Shown here: positions 1-8,403 of the stretch, piece by piece | Position numbering within the stretch: position 1 is the stretch's first letter | Layout of the letters: the number at the start of each line of letters is the position of its first letter | Assembly (NCBI GenBank): GCA_002422685.1 | Contig: DITC01000058.1 | Span: forward strand, 8,416-39,541 | Origin: Thauera sp. UBA6194 | Lineage (GTDB): Bacteria > Pseudomonadota > Gammaproteobacteria > Burkholderiales > Rhodocyclaceae | DNA length: 31,126 nt | Reading direction: 5' to 3' | The notes under the pieces: generated by a model | The model's input: only the letters and a program-made list of their open reading frames with translations | Told to the model about the DNA's origin: nothing | Databases searched by the model: none | Made by a program: the position numbers and the translations under genes

Positions 1-1
1 G

Positions 2-1858
2 GCGCCCGAGTGCTTCTACATCGAGGCCAAGCTGCGCGAGCGCATGAAGATCCCGGTCTTCCACGACGACCAGCACGGCACCGCGATCGTGGTCGGCGCC
101 GCGGTGCTCAACGGCCTGCACCTGCAGGGCAAGGACCTCAAGCAGGTCAAGCTCGTCACCTCCGGCGCCGGCGCCGCCGCGCTCGCCTGCCTGGGCCTGC
201 TGGTCAAGCTCGGCGTGCCGGTCGAGAACATCTGGGTCACCGACCTGGAAGGCGTGGTCTACGAGGGCCGCACCGTGCTGATGGACCCGATCAAGGCGCG
301 TTACGCCAAGAAGACCGACGCACGCAAGCTCACCGAGGTCATCGAGGGCGCGGACGTGTTCCTGGGCCTGTCGGCCGGCGGCGTGCTCAAGGGCGACATG
401 GTGGCGAAGATGGCGGCCAATCCGCTGATCCTCGCGCTCGCCAACCCGACCCCGGAGATCCTGCCCGACGAGGTCAAGAAGGTGCGCGACGACGCGATCA
501 TCGCCACCGGCCGTTCGGACTATCCGAACCAGGTCAACAACGTGCTGTGCTTCCCCTTCATCTTCCGCGGCGCGCTCGACGTCGGCGCGACCACCATCAC
601 CGACGAGATGCAGCTCGCCGCGGTGAAGGCGATCGCCGAACTGGCGCGCGTGGAGCAGAGCGACATCGTCGCCGCCGCCTACGGCGAGAAGGTCGGCGGC
701 TTCGGCCCCGAGTACATCATCCCGCGCCCCTTCGACCCGCGCCTGATCGTCAAGATCGCACCCGCGGTCGCCGAGGCCGGCATGGCCTCGGGCGTGGCGA
801 CGCGCCCGATCACCGACTGGCACGCCTACCGCAGCCAGTTGAACAACTTCGTCTGGCACTCCGGCCTGATCATGAAGCCGGTGTTCGGCGCCGCGCGCGA
901 GAACCCCAAGCGCATCATCTTCTCCGAGGGCGAATCCGAGAAAGTGCTGCGCGCGGTGCAGCAGGTGCTCGACGAGGGTCTGGCGCGCCCGATCCTGATC
1001 GGCCGTCCGGAGGTGATCGCCAACAACATCGAGCGCTTCGGCCTGCGCATGGCGGCCGAGCACGACTACGAGCTGGTGAACCCGGACTCCGACCCGCGCT
1101 TCAACGAGCTGTGGCAGCACTATCACAGCCTGACCGAGCGCAAGGGCGTGTCGGTGGAATACGCCAAGAAGGAGGTGCGCCGCCGCACCACGCTGATCGG
1201 CACGCTGCTGCTCAAGTTCGGCTACGGCGACGGCCTGATCTGCGGCACCTACGGCATGCACCGCCTGCACCGCGAGTTCGTCGAGACCGTGCTCGGCCGC
1301 CGCGACGGGGTGAACAACCTGTACACGGTGAACCTGCTCAGCCTGCCGGGGCGCACGCTGTTCCTCGCCGACACCTACGTCAATTACGACCCCACGCCCG
1401 AGCAGGTGGTCGAGATGACGCTGCTCGCGGCCGAAGAGATGAAGCGTTTCGGGGTCGAGCCGCGCGTGGCGCTGCTGTCGCATTCGTCCTTCGGCTCGGC
1501 CGACTCGCCCACCGCCGAGAAGATGCGCACCGCGCTGCGTCTGCTGCACGAGCGCCATCCCGAGCTGCAGGTCGAGGGCGAGATGCACGGTGACTCGGCG
1601 CTCGACGCCAAGCACCGCCTGCAGATCTTCCCCAACGCCAGGATGCGCGAGGACGCCAACCTGCTCATCTTCCCGACCCTGGACGCGGCCAACATCGCCT
1701 TCAACCTGCTCAAGAACGCGGCCGGCGGCGGCATGACGGTGGGCCCGATCCTGCTCGGCGCGGCCAAGCCGGTGCACATCCTCACGCCCTCGGCCACCGT
1801 GCGTCGCATCATCAACATGACCGCGCTCACCGTGGTCGAAGCCAGCCAGGGCGATTGA
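2..1858 (+). CDS. maeB: NADP-type malic enzyme with C-terminal phosphotransacetylase-like domain (5' partial)
   Basis: The gene enters from the left edge, so about the first 140 residues are missing; 618 residues are visible. Malic enzymes of this family oxidatively decarboxylate malate to pyruvate with NAD(P)+ in the cytoplasm. The visible part opens with the malic-enzyme active-site segment (ECFYIEAKLRERMKIPVFHD, then DQHGTAI), followed by the Rossmann nucleotide-binding domain (SGAGAAALACLGLLVKLG) and the ANPTPEI segment. From about residue 290 it passes into the phosphotransacetylase-like domain (KRIIFSEGESEKVLRAVQQ) that runs to the end. This two-domain layout is that of MaeB of about 760 residues. 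In known MaeB proteins the C-terminal domain is regulatory (acetyl-CoA responsive) rather than a working acetyltransferase; that is family knowledge. The reading frame is intact and ends in TGA. Confidence 0.95.
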   Translation, partial: APECFYIEAKLRERMKIPVFHDDQHGTAIVVGAAVLNGLHLQGKDLKQVKLVTSGAGAAALACLGLLVKLGVPVENIWVTDLEGVVYEGRTVLMDPIKARYAKKTDARKLTEVIEGADVFLGLSAGGVLKGDMVAKMAANPLILALANPTPEILPDEVKKVRDDAIIATGRSDYPNQVNNVLCFPFIFRGALDVGATTITDEMQLAAVKAIAELARVEQSDIVAAAYGEKVGGFGPEYIIPRPFDPRLIVKIAPAVAEAGMASGVATRPITDWHAYRSQLNNFVWHSGLIMKPVFGAARENPKRIIFSEGESEKVLRAVQQVLDEGLARPILIGRPEVIANNIERFGLRMAAEHDYELVNPDSDPRFNELWQHYHSLTERKGVSVEYAKKEVRRRTTLIGTLLLKFGYGDGLICGTYGMHRLHREFVETVLGRRDGVNNLYTVNLLSLPGRTLFLADTYVNYDPTPEQVVEMTLLAAEEMKRFGVEPRVALLSHSSFGSADSPTAEKMRTALRLLHERHPELQVEGEMHGDSALDAKHRLQIFPNARMREDANLLIFPTLDAANIAFNLLKNAAGGGMTVGPILLGAAKPVHILTPSATVRRIINMTALTVVEASQGD

Positions 1859-1875
1859 GCCCCGGTCGTGCCTGG

Positions 1876-1912
1876 CGCCGGAGCGCGAGCGCGTTTGCGC
1901 TTGCCTCCGGCG
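1876..1912 (+). terminator. Strong hairpin after maeB, possible terminator
   Basis: A perfect 8-bp outer stem (CGCCGGAG at 1876-1883 with CTCCGGCG at 1905-1912) encloses a second GC-rich stem (GCGAGCGC with GCGCTTGC, one wobble pair). It starts 17 bp after the maeB stop. No T-run follows, so it would be a weak intrinsic terminator or an RNA-stabilising 3' hairpin. It also covers the region just after the alternative GTG (1868) of the next frame, which argues for the downstream ATG of the patatin gene. Confidence 0.5.
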
Positions 1913-1960
1913 GCTCGGGTGCGCGATGCTCGCTGGCGTGAGGTGTGCGGGAGTCGCGTG

Positions 1961-3100
1961 ATGGCGGACGGAGCAGGGCGTGCGGCGCTGGTGTTGAGCG
2001 GAGGCGGTGCGCGAGCCGCCTATCAGGTCGGCGCGCTGTACGCGATCCGCGAGCTCTACGGCAAGCGCCCGGGCAACCCTTTTCCCATTCTGTGCGGCAC
2101 CTCCGCGGGGGCGATCAACGCGGTCGCGCTCGCTTCTCATGCGGGCGACTTCAATCGCGCGGTGCGCCACATCGCCCGGGTGTGGCGCGGCTTGCACGCG
2201 CGCGACGTGTATCGGGTCGATCCGCCCGCGCTGTTCGGCAGCGGGCTGCGCTGGGGGGCTGCGCTGTTCGGCGGCTGGGTCGTGCGCCAGACGCCGCGCT
2301 CGCTGCTCGACAACGCGCCGCTGCGCGGCTTGCTGGAACGGGTGCTCGACCTGAGCGCGATCGACCCGGCGCTGGCGCGTGGCGATCTGTATGCGATCAG
2401 CGTCACCGCCTCGGGCTACTCGAGCGGCGACAGCCTGAGCTTCTTTCAGGCAGCCACCGACGTGCTGCCGTGGCGGCGCGCCAAGCGTGTCGGCGTGCGC
2501 AGCGCGCTGAGCATCGATCACCTGATGGCGAGCGCGGCGCTGCCGTTCGTGTTCCCCGCGGTGAAGATCCGGCGCGAGTATTTCGGTGACGGCTCGATGC
2601 GCCAGCTCGCGCCGGTGAGCCCCGCGATCCACCTCGGCGCCGACCGCATCCTCGTCATCGGCGCCGGACGCACCGGCGACGAAGGGCGGGTGGCCAGCGA
2701 GGACTACCCATCGCCGGCGCAGATCGCGGGCCATGCGCTGTCGAGCATCTTCCTCGACACGCTCGAGGGCGACCTGGAGCAGCTCGCCCGCATCAACGAC
2801 ACCCTCGGCCGGCTCGAGGCCACGCAGTGCGCGGCGGCTGGAATCGGACTGCGCCCGATCGAGACCCTGGTCATCCGGCCTTCGCAGCGCCTGGACACCA
2901 TCGCCGCACGCCACGCACGCAGCCTTCCGCCGGCGCTGCGTCTGGTGTTGCGCGGGCTGGGCACGCTGCGCAGCGAGGGCTCGACCTTGCTTTCCTATCT
3001 GCTGTTCGAGCCAGGCTTCACGCGCGCGCTGATCGAGCTCGGTTACCATGACGCGCTCGCCCAGTCGGCCGCGCTGCGGCGTTTTCTGCGGATCGGGTGA
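1961..3100 (+). CDS. Patatin-like phospholipase family protein
   Basis: A 379-residue lipid acyl hydrolase of the patatin/RssA-like family. The oxyanion-hole motif GGGARAAYQ lies at residues 14-22, the nucleophile elbow GTSAG at 46-50 (Ser48), and the catalytic Asp in GDGS at about residue 210, so the Ser-Asp dyad is complete. There is no obvious signal peptide; the start of the catalytic fold lies within ten residues of the N-terminus, which suits the ATG at 1961. The longer in-frame GTG at 1868 would add 31 Arg-rich residues and runs through the hairpin after maeB. Members of the family release fatty acids from phospholipids or thioesters; the substrate here cannot be read from sequence. 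It follows maeB by 102 bp on the same strand and may be transcribed separately. Confidence 0.9.
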   Translation: MADGAGRAALVLSGGGARAAYQVGALYAIRELYGKRPGNPFPILCGTSAGAINAVALASHAGDFNRAVRHIARVWRGLHARDVYRVDPPALFGSGLRWGAALFGGWVVRQTPRSLLDNAPLRGLLERVLDLSAIDPALARGDLYAISVTASGYSSGDSLSFFQAATDVLPWRRAKRVGVRSALSIDHLMASAALPFVFPAVKIRREYFGDGSMRQLAPVSPAIHLGADRILVIGAGRTGDEGRVASEDYPSPAQIAGHALSSIFLDTLEGDLEQLARINDTLGRLEATQCAAAGIGLRPIETLVIRPSQRLDTIAARHARSLPPALRLVLRGLGTLRSEGSTLLSYLLFEPGFTRALIELGYHDALAQSAALRRFLRIG

Positions 3101-3184
3101 GGCGATGGCGTGGCTGCGTGTGGGTGGGTTGCGGGCGAAAGTCACACAAGGCCGCGCAAAACCGGCGCAAAATCTCGAAACGAC

Positions 3185-3213
3185 TTGAAATTGTTTCTCT
3201 AGCCGCTTAGTTT
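3185..3213 (+). promoter_or_regulatory. Candidate sigma-70 promoter for the S11 peptidase gene
   Basis: TTGAAA (3185-3190) and TAGTTT (3208-3213) are separated by 17 bp in the only AT-rich stretch of the 160-bp gap before the peptidase gene. The -35 is a 5/6 match and the -10 is weak (3/6). An 8-bp inverted repeat, GTTTCTCT (3193-3200) with AGAGAAAC (3217-3224), overlaps the spacer and the -10 and could be an operator. Confidence 0.35.
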
Positions 3214-3260
3214 TCAAGAGAAACGTTTTCCGAAACCCTCTTTTGCGCCCACGCCCGATC

Positions 3261-4490
3261 ATGAAAGCCAGAGCTCTCCTCGCAGTGCTCGCCGCCCTGT
3301 TCACGCTGCAGGCCGGTGTGGCGAGCACCGCATCCGCTGCGACACGCACCAGCGCGAAGTCCCCCGTCACCACGGCCAAGCCCGCTGTCCGCAAGGCCGC
3401 GGCGCGAACGCCGACGAAGAAGGCCGCGGTGGTGAAGAAGAGTGCGGTGACGAAGAAGGCCGCGGTGACGAAGAAGGGCGCAGTGGCGAAGAAGGGCGCA
3501 GTGGCCAAGAAGGCCGCAGTGGCCAAGAAGGCCGCAGTGGCGAAGAAGGGCGCAGTGGCGAAGAAGACCGTCCGCGCGCCCGCCGTGCGGAAGGCTCCGG
3601 CCACCCGGGTCGTGCTGCGCAAGCCCGCCGCCCAGCGCGCGGCGGCCAGCGTGGCGGCCACGGCGCTGGCCGTGGATGAGGCCGAAGCGCCGCTCGCGCT
3701 GGATGCGAACGGTCTTCCGGTGTTGGGCTCCAGCGCCTTTTACGTGGTCAACCAGCGTACCGGTGAGGTGCTGCTCGAACGCAACGCCAGCGCCGTGCTG
3801 CCGATCGCCTCGATCACCAAGCTCATGACCGCGATGGTCGTGCTCGACGCCCGCCAGTCCTTGCGCGAGACGCTGGTCATCAACGAGGGTGACATCGATC
3901 AGATCAAGGGCACGGGCTCGCGCCTGGCCATGGGGACTCGGCTCACGCGCGAGGAGCTGCTGAATCTGGCCCTGATGTCGTCCGAAAACCGCGCGGCCTC
4001 GGCGCTCGCGCGCAATTATCCGGGCGGCGAGCGCGCCTTCATCGAAGCCATGAACGTCAAGGCCCGCCTGCTCGGGCTGTGGAATTCGCGCTTCCACGAC
4101 AGCACCGGGCTCGACCCTGCCAACGTGTCCAGCGCGCGCGACCTCGCCAAGCTCGTCGCCGCCTCGGCGTCCTACCCGCTGATCCGCGAGTTCTCGACGG
4201 CACACGAGCGTTACGTGCCGGTGGCCGGGCGGATGCTGCGCTTCGGCAACACCAACGGCCTGGTGCGCAGCCCGGAGTGGGCGATCAGCGTGTCGAAGAC
4301 AGGCTACATCTCCGAGGCCGGGCGTTGCCTGGTCATGCAGACCTGGCTGCACCAGCAGCCGGTGGTCATGGTGCTGATGGATTCCTACGGGCGCTACACG
4401 CGCACGGCCGACGCCAAGCGCGTGCGCAAGTGGCTCGAGCAGACGGCCTCCCAGCGCCTGGCTGCCGTCGCACAGGGCGTGGGTGGCTGA
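3261..4490 (+). CDS. D-alanyl-D-alanine carboxypeptidase/endopeptidase (peptidase S11, PBP7/PbpG-like) with Lys/Ala-rich N-terminal repeats
   Basis: A 409-residue penicillin-binding protein that would cleave D-Ala-containing peptides of peptidoglycan in the periplasm. The N-terminus is a signal peptide (MKARALLAVLAALFTLQAG, likely cut after ASA near residue 26). Residues about 45-105 are a low-complexity basic region made of KKGAVA/KKAAVA hexads. The catalytic domain begins near residue 155. All three active-site motifs are present: SITK (Ser184), SEN (Ser241) and KTG (Lys346). The domain resembles PbpG-type endopeptidases and lacks the long C-terminal membrane anchor of DacA. The ATG at 3261 is chosen because it starts the signal peptide directly; an in-frame TTG six codons earlier is unlikely. 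The histone-H1-like repeat region is unusual for the family. Confidence 0.9.
   Translation: MKARALLAVLAALFTLQAGVASTASAATRTSAKSPVTTAKPAVRKAAARTPTKKAAVVKKSAVTKKAAVTKKGAVAKKGAVAKKAAVAKKAAVAKKGAVAKKTVRAPAVRKAPATRVVLRKPAAQRAAASVAATALAVDEAEAPLALDANGLPVLGSSAFYVVNQRTGEVLLERNASAVLPIASITKLMTAMVVLDARQSLRETLVINEGDIDQIKGTGSRLAMGTRLTREELLNLALMSSENRAASALARNYPGGERAFIEAMNVKARLLGLWNSRFHDSTGLDPANVSSARDLAKLVAASASYPLIREFSTAHERYVPVAGRMLRFGNTNGLVRSPEWAISVSKTGYISEAGRCLVMQTWLHQQPVVMVLMDSYGRYTRTADAKRVRKWLEQTASQRLAAVAQGVGG
3408..3567 (+). repeat. 18-bp coding minisatellite (Lys/Ala hexad repeats)
   Basis: About eight imperfect tandem copies of an 18-bp unit encode variants of K-(G/A)-A-V-(A/T)-K, for example gcagtggccaagaaggcc. 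The last five units are nearly identical and differ mainly by gcg/gcc and ggc/gcc changes, which points to recent slippage or unequal exchange. The length is a multiple of three, so expansion keeps the peptidase frame open. Confidence 0.85.
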
Positions 4491-4515
4491 TTCCGCACGC
4501 GTGGCAGCTGCGAGC

Positions 4516-4941
4516 TCAGTACAGTGCGTCCTCGCGCACCGTCCTCACGCCCGCGGCCTGTAGCGCGGCGATCGCCCTGGCGGGGTCCTCGAAGCGGAAC
4601 AGCATCGAAAACCTTCCGCTCTGACGCAGCAGCAAGCCGTACATGTACTCGATGTCGGCGCCGGCCGCGGCCAGCACCTCGAGCGTGCGCACGAGCCCGC
4701 CGGGCTGATCGTCCACATCGATCGCCACCATGTCGGTGACGGTCACCGCCCAGCCGCCGGCCTGCAGCAGATCGCGCGCGCGCGCCCAGTCGCGCAGGAC
4801 CAGGCGCAGGATGCCGAACTGCTCGCTGTCGGCGAGCGTGATGCCGGACAGGTTGATCTGCGCCGCGGCGAGCGCCTGCAGCGGTTCGAGCAGGCTGTGC
4901 GGGCGGTTCTCCAGAAAAACGGAGAGCTGAGGGATCTTCAT
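4516..4941 (-). CDS. ACT-domain protein partnered with phenylacetate-CoA ligase
   Basis: A 141-residue cytoplasmic protein with two ACT-like repeats: residues about 1-65 (KIPQLSVFLENRPHSLLEPL, with the usual glycine replaced around NRPH) and about 70-140 (VAIDVDDQPGGLVRTLEVLA). ACT domains bind amino acids or similar small ligands and control neighbouring enzymes. The gene overlaps the 3' end of paaK by four bases (ATGA), so the two should be translationally coupled; an AGGAG ribosome site lies upstream of its ATG. Stand-alone ACT proteins of this kind recur beside PaaK and indolepyruvate ferredoxin oxidoreductase genes in anaerobes, so sensing of an aromatic amino acid or arylacetate is a reasonable inference, but the ligand is unknown. 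Confidence 0.88.
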   Translation of the reverse strand: MKIPQLSVFLENRPHSLLEPLQALAAAQINLSGITLADSEQFGILRLVLRDWARARDLLQAGGWAVTVTDMVAIDVDDQPGGLVRTLEVLAAAGADIEYMYGLLLRQSGRFSMLFRFEDPARAIAALQAAGVRTVREDALY

Positions 4942-6290
4942 CGCGAGCTCCTGTCGCTGTCGTTGCGGTTGTCGATCACGCGCCGCGCCTTGCCCTCGCT
5001 GCGCGGGATGCTTTGCGGCCCCACCAGACGCAGCCCGACCCGGATGCCGAGGATGTGCTCGATCGCATGAGCGATGCGTGCGCGCAATTCTTCCATGGCG
5101 CGCACCTTGTCGCTGAACACTTCGGGGGTCACCTCGACCTCGACCGTCATCTCGTCCAGACCGTGCTTGCGCGAGAGGATGATCTGGTAGTGCGGCACCG
5201 TGCCTTCGATCTCGAGCAGCGCGGCCTCGACCTGCGACGGGAAGACATTGACGCCGCGGATGATGAACATGTCGTCCGAACGCCGGCTGATGCGGCGAAT
5301 GCGGCGCAGGGTGCGTCCGCAACCGCAAGGCTCGGTGAGGATGGCGGTGATGTCGCGGGTGCGGTAACGGATCATCGGCATCGCGCGCTTGGACAGCGTG
5401 GTCAGCACCAGCTCGCCTTCCTCGCCGTCGGGCAAGGGCGCGCCGGTCGCGGGGTCGATGATCTCGGGGAAGAAGTGGTCCTCGAGCACGTGCAGGCCGC
5501 TGTGGCAGCTGCACTCGGTGGCGACGCCGGGGCCGGTGATTTCGGACAGGCCGTAGATGTCGAAGGCCTCGATGCCGGTCTCGGCCTGGATGCGTTCGCG
5601 CATGCCGTCGGTCCACGGCTCGGCGCCGAACACGCCGGTGCGCAGCGGCAGCGAGCGCAGGTCCACCCCCATCTCGGTGGCCTTTTCCACCAGGTGCACG
5701 AAGAAGCTCGGCGTCGCGCATACCGCGCTGACGCCGAAGTCGCGCATCAGCATGATCTGCCGGTCGCTGTTGCCGCCCGAGACCGGGATCACCGTGGCGC
5801 CCAGCGCCTCGGCGCCGTAGTGGGTGCCCATGCCGCCGGTGAACAGGCCGTAGCCGAACGCGTTCTGGATGATGTCGCCGCGGTGCAGGCCGCAGGCCGC
5901 GAAGGTGCGCGCCATCGCCTCGGTCCACACCTCGACGTCTTCCTGCGTGTAGGCGACCACGATCGGCTTGCCGGTGGTGCCCGAGGAGGCGTGCAGGCGC
6001 ACGATCTCGTCCATCGGGCTGGCGAACATGCCGAAAGGATAGGTGTCGCGCAGGTCGGCCTTGACCGTGAACGGCAGCGCGGCGATGTCGTCGATGCCGC
6101 GGATCGCCTCGGGGGCGAGGCCGCGCGCCTGCATGCGCTCGCGCATGAGCGGAACGTTGTGCCAGCTGCGCGCGACCACGGCCTTGAGGCGCCGCGACTG
6201 CACTTCGCGCAGCTGTGCCCGGGGCAGAAAATCCGGCGCGCTGACCGGGTGAAAGCCGCCTGCACGGTCGTTCCAGAGTTCTTTGCGCAT
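4938..6290 (-). CDS. paaK: Phenylacetate-CoA ligase (AMP-forming, PaaK family)
   Basis: A 450-residue adenylating enzyme that would join phenylacetate (or a related aryl acid) to CoA with ATP, giving AMP and PPi. The P-loop SSGTTGKP is at residues 102-109; YGLSEITGPG, the YRTRDIT hinge region and SDDMFIIRGVNVFPSQVE follow in the order seen in PaaK. The C-terminal PaaK subdomain ends in IPRSEGKARRV with the expected Lys. Length fits the family (430-450). The ATG at 6290 gives MRKELWND, as in relatives; a start at 6338 would add 16 atypical residues. It is divergent from iorAB and overlaps the ACT gene, indicating joint handling of arylacetate. A ligase for indoleacetate or another arylacetate cannot be excluded. 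Confidence 0.92.
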   Translation of the reverse strand: MRKELWNDRAGGFHPVSAPDFLPRAQLREVQSRRLKAVVARSWHNVPLMRERMQARGLAPEAIRGIDDIAALPFTVKADLRDTYPFGMFASPMDEIVRLHASSGTTGKPIVVAYTQEDVEVWTEAMARTFAACGLHRGDIIQNAFGYGLFTGGMGTHYGAEALGATVIPVSGGNSDRQIMLMRDFGVSAVCATPSFFVHLVEKATEMGVDLRSLPLRTGVFGAEPWTDGMRERIQAETGIEAFDIYGLSEITGPGVATECSCHSGLHVLEDHFFPEIIDPATGAPLPDGEEGELVLTTLSKRAMPMIRYRTRDITAILTEPCGCGRTLRRIRRISRRSDDMFIIRGVNVFPSQVEAALLEIEGTVPHYQIILSRKHGLDEMTVEVEVTPEVFSDKVRAMEELRARIAHAIEHILGIRVGLRLVGPQSIPRSEGKARRVIDNRNDSDRSSR

Positions 6291-6431
6291 TCGAGAGCGT
6301 CCCGCCGAATGAAAAAACCGCAATGATGGGCGCCCCACGCACCTTGCCTTTTGATCGAACGCAAAGCGCGTGCGGATGCCGCTCGATTACCTGCTATGGC
6401 TTGTGCTGGCCTGGAAGTGATTGCGATGCCG

Positions 6432-6445
6432 TTGACCTGTGTCAA
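6432..6445 (+). promoter_or_regulatory. FNR/DNR-type dyad upstream of iorA
   Basis: TTGACCTGTGTCAA is a perfect 5-bp dyad with a 4-bp spacer, matching the layout of FNR/ANR/DNR boxes (consensus TTGAT-N4-ATCAA, with C/G at the fifth position common in GC-rich denitrifiers). Its centre (6438.5) is 29.5 bp from the start of TAAGCT (6468-6473), where the -10 of a class II FNR-dependent promoter (-41.5) should lie, giving a start near 6480 and a leader of about 35 bp to the iorA ATG. For paaK on the other strand the box is about 150 bp upstream. Confidence 0.6.
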
Positions 6446-6514
6446 TGGGGGGGCTGGGGCTGCCGACTAAGCTCGCGGGTTTCGCCCCGACCCCGACCCG
6501 AAGAGAGGATCCCC

Positions 6515-8392
6515 ATGGGTGCTGCCTTGCCAGAAACCACGCCGAGCCGACTGTTCCTTTCCGGTAACGAGGCCGTCGCGCTCGCCGTGCGCGACGCCGG
6601 CTGTCGTGTCGCCGCCGCCTATCCCGGCACCCCATCCACCGAGATCCTCGAAGAAGTGTCGCGCTTCCCCGACCTGTACACCGAGTGGTCGGTGAACGAA
6701 AAGGTCTCGCTCGAGGTCGCGCTCGGGGCCTCGATGGTGGGCGCGCGCGCTTTCTGCGCGATGAAGCACGTCGGCCTCAACGTCGCCGCCGACGCGCTGA
6801 TGACCATGACCGTGACCGGCACCGAAGGCGGGCTGGTGATCGCGGTGGCCGACGACGTCGGCATGTCCTCGTCGCAGAACGAGCAGGACTCGCGCTTCTG
6901 GGCGCGCTTCGCGCACCTGCCGATGTTCGAGCCGGCCGACGCGCAGGAGTCCTACGACATGACGCGCGCGGCCTTCGCGCTCTCCGAGCGCTTCCGCTGC
7001 CCGGTGCTGCTGCGCCTGACCACCCGCATCTGCCACGTCAAGGGCCGCGTGCTTGCGGGCGAGCGCGAGGCCCACGAGCCCGCCGGCTTCGTCAAGGACC
7101 CGCAGCGCTGGGTGATGGTGCCCGGCAACGCCAAGCCGCGCGTGGCGCTGATGTACGAGCGCGAGGACGCGCTGCGCGCCGCCGCCGCCGAGAGCGCCTT
7201 CAACCCCCTGGTCGCCGGTAGCGACCGCAGCGTCGGCTTCGTGACCTCGGGCCCGGCCTACATGCACGTGCGCGAGACCTTCCCGGACGCGCCGGTGCTC
7301 AAGCTCGGCCAGTCCTGGCCGCTGCCGCTCGAGCGCGTGCGCGAGCTCGCGGCCAGCGTCGACCAGCTGCTGGTGGTCGAGGAGACCGAGCCGCTGGTCG
7401 AGAACGAGCTGCGCGCCGCCGGCATCGCCTGTGCCGGCAAGGACGTGCTGCCGCGCGTCGGCGAGCTCTCGCCCGACCGCCTGCGCCCGGCGGTCGCCCG
7501 CCTGCGCGGCGAAACCGTGGCCGCAGAGGCCCAGCCCACCCGCCTGGTGCCGCAGCAGGTCTTCCCGCGCCCGCCGACGATGTGCGTGGCCTGTCCGCAC
7601 CTGGGCATCTATTACACCCTGGCGCAACTGCGCAACCTCACCATCTCGGGCGACATCGGCTGCTACACGCTCGGCGCCGGCCAGCCCTGGAACGCGCTCG
7701 ACACCTGCATCTCGATGGGGGCGTCGATGGGCGTGGCGCTCGGCATGGACAAGGGCCGCGGCGAGGCCGACGCGAAGAAGTCCGTGGTGGCGGTGATCGG
7801 CGACTCGACCTTCCTGCACATGGGCATGCAGGGCCTGCTCGACATCACCTGGAACCGCGGCAACGTCACCGTGCTGCTGCTCGACAACCGCGCGGTGGGC
7901 ATGACCGGCGGCCAGGACAACCCCGGCACCGGCCGCGACATCCACGGTGAAGAGGCGCCGCGCATCGACTTCGCCAAGCTGTGCGAGGCGCTCGGCGTCA
8001 AGAAGGAGCGCATCCACGTCCTCGACCCCTACCAGCTGCCGGTGCTGTTCAAGGCGCTGCGCGAGGAGATCAAGGTCCCCGAGCCCTCGGTGATCATCAC
8101 CGACCGCCCCTGCGTGCTGATCGGCGACTACCAGCCGACCCAGCCCTACAAAGTCATCGACGACAAGTGCACCGGCTGCGCCAACTGCCTCGATGTCGGC
8201 TGTCCGGCGATCCACGTCACCCGGCGCGGCACCGAGCTCAAGCCCTCGGGCAAGGAGGTCGAGCTCTCCTTCGTGCGCATCGAGACCTCGGCCTGCACCG
8301 GCTGCGGCCTGTGCGTGCAGCCGTGCGCGCCCGAGGCCATCGTCCACGCCATGCCGGAGCATCCGGTGAAGTTCCTGCACGCCAAGATCTGA
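6515..8392 (+). CDS. iorA: Indolepyruvate:ferredoxin oxidoreductase, alpha subunit
   Basis: A 625-residue thiamine-diphosphate enzyme subunit that, with IorB, would oxidatively decarboxylate arylpyruvates (indolepyruvate, phenylpyruvate) to arylacetyl-CoA and CO2, reducing ferredoxin. The N-terminal pyrimidine-binding half begins SGNEAVALAVRDAG and has YPGTPSTEI; the TPP half has CPHLGIYY, GDIGCYTLG and the pyrophosphate motif GDSTFLHMG from about residue 429 with DN(R)AVGMTGGQ after it. Two [4Fe-4S] ferredoxin motifs close the protein: Cys552/555/558/563 followed by Pro, and Cys594/597/600/604. The ATG at 6515 has a GAGAGGA ribosome site; the frame upstream to 6323 has no family resemblance and contains the regulatory box. 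The stop is 11 bp before iorB. Confidence 0.95.
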   Translation: MGAALPETTPSRLFLSGNEAVALAVRDAGCRVAAAYPGTPSTEILEEVSRFPDLYTEWSVNEKVSLEVALGASMVGARAFCAMKHVGLNVAADALMTMTVTGTEGGLVIAVADDVGMSSSQNEQDSRFWARFAHLPMFEPADAQESYDMTRAAFALSERFRCPVLLRLTTRICHVKGRVLAGEREAHEPAGFVKDPQRWVMVPGNAKPRVALMYEREDALRAAAAESAFNPLVAGSDRSVGFVTSGPAYMHVRETFPDAPVLKLGQSWPLPLERVRELAASVDQLLVVEETEPLVENELRAAGIACAGKDVLPRVGELSPDRLRPAVARLRGETVAAEAQPTRLVPQQVFPRPPTMCVACPHLGIYYTLAQLRNLTISGDIGCYTLGAGQPWNALDTCISMGASMGVALGMDKGRGEADAKKSVVAVIGDSTFLHMGMQGLLDITWNRGNVTVLLLDNRAVGMTGGQDNPGTGRDIHGEEAPRIDFAKLCEALGVKKERIHVLDPYQLPVLFKALREEIKVPEPSVIITDRPCVLIGDYQPTQPYKVIDDKCTGCANCLDVGCPAIHVTRRGTELKPSGKEVELSFVRIETSACTGCGLCVQPCAPEAIVHAMPEHPVKFLHAKI

Positions 8393-8403
8393 GGAGGCTC
8401 GCC

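Noticed and set aside
1868..1960. Extended GTG start for the patatin-like gene
   Set aside because: It adds an Arg-rich stretch through a strong hairpin and has no ribosome site; ATG at 1961 starts directly before the catalytic fold.
3408..3567. Regular repeats as a possible CRISPR array
   Set aside because: Units are contiguous 18-bp copies without spacers and encode an in-frame Lys/Ala peptide.
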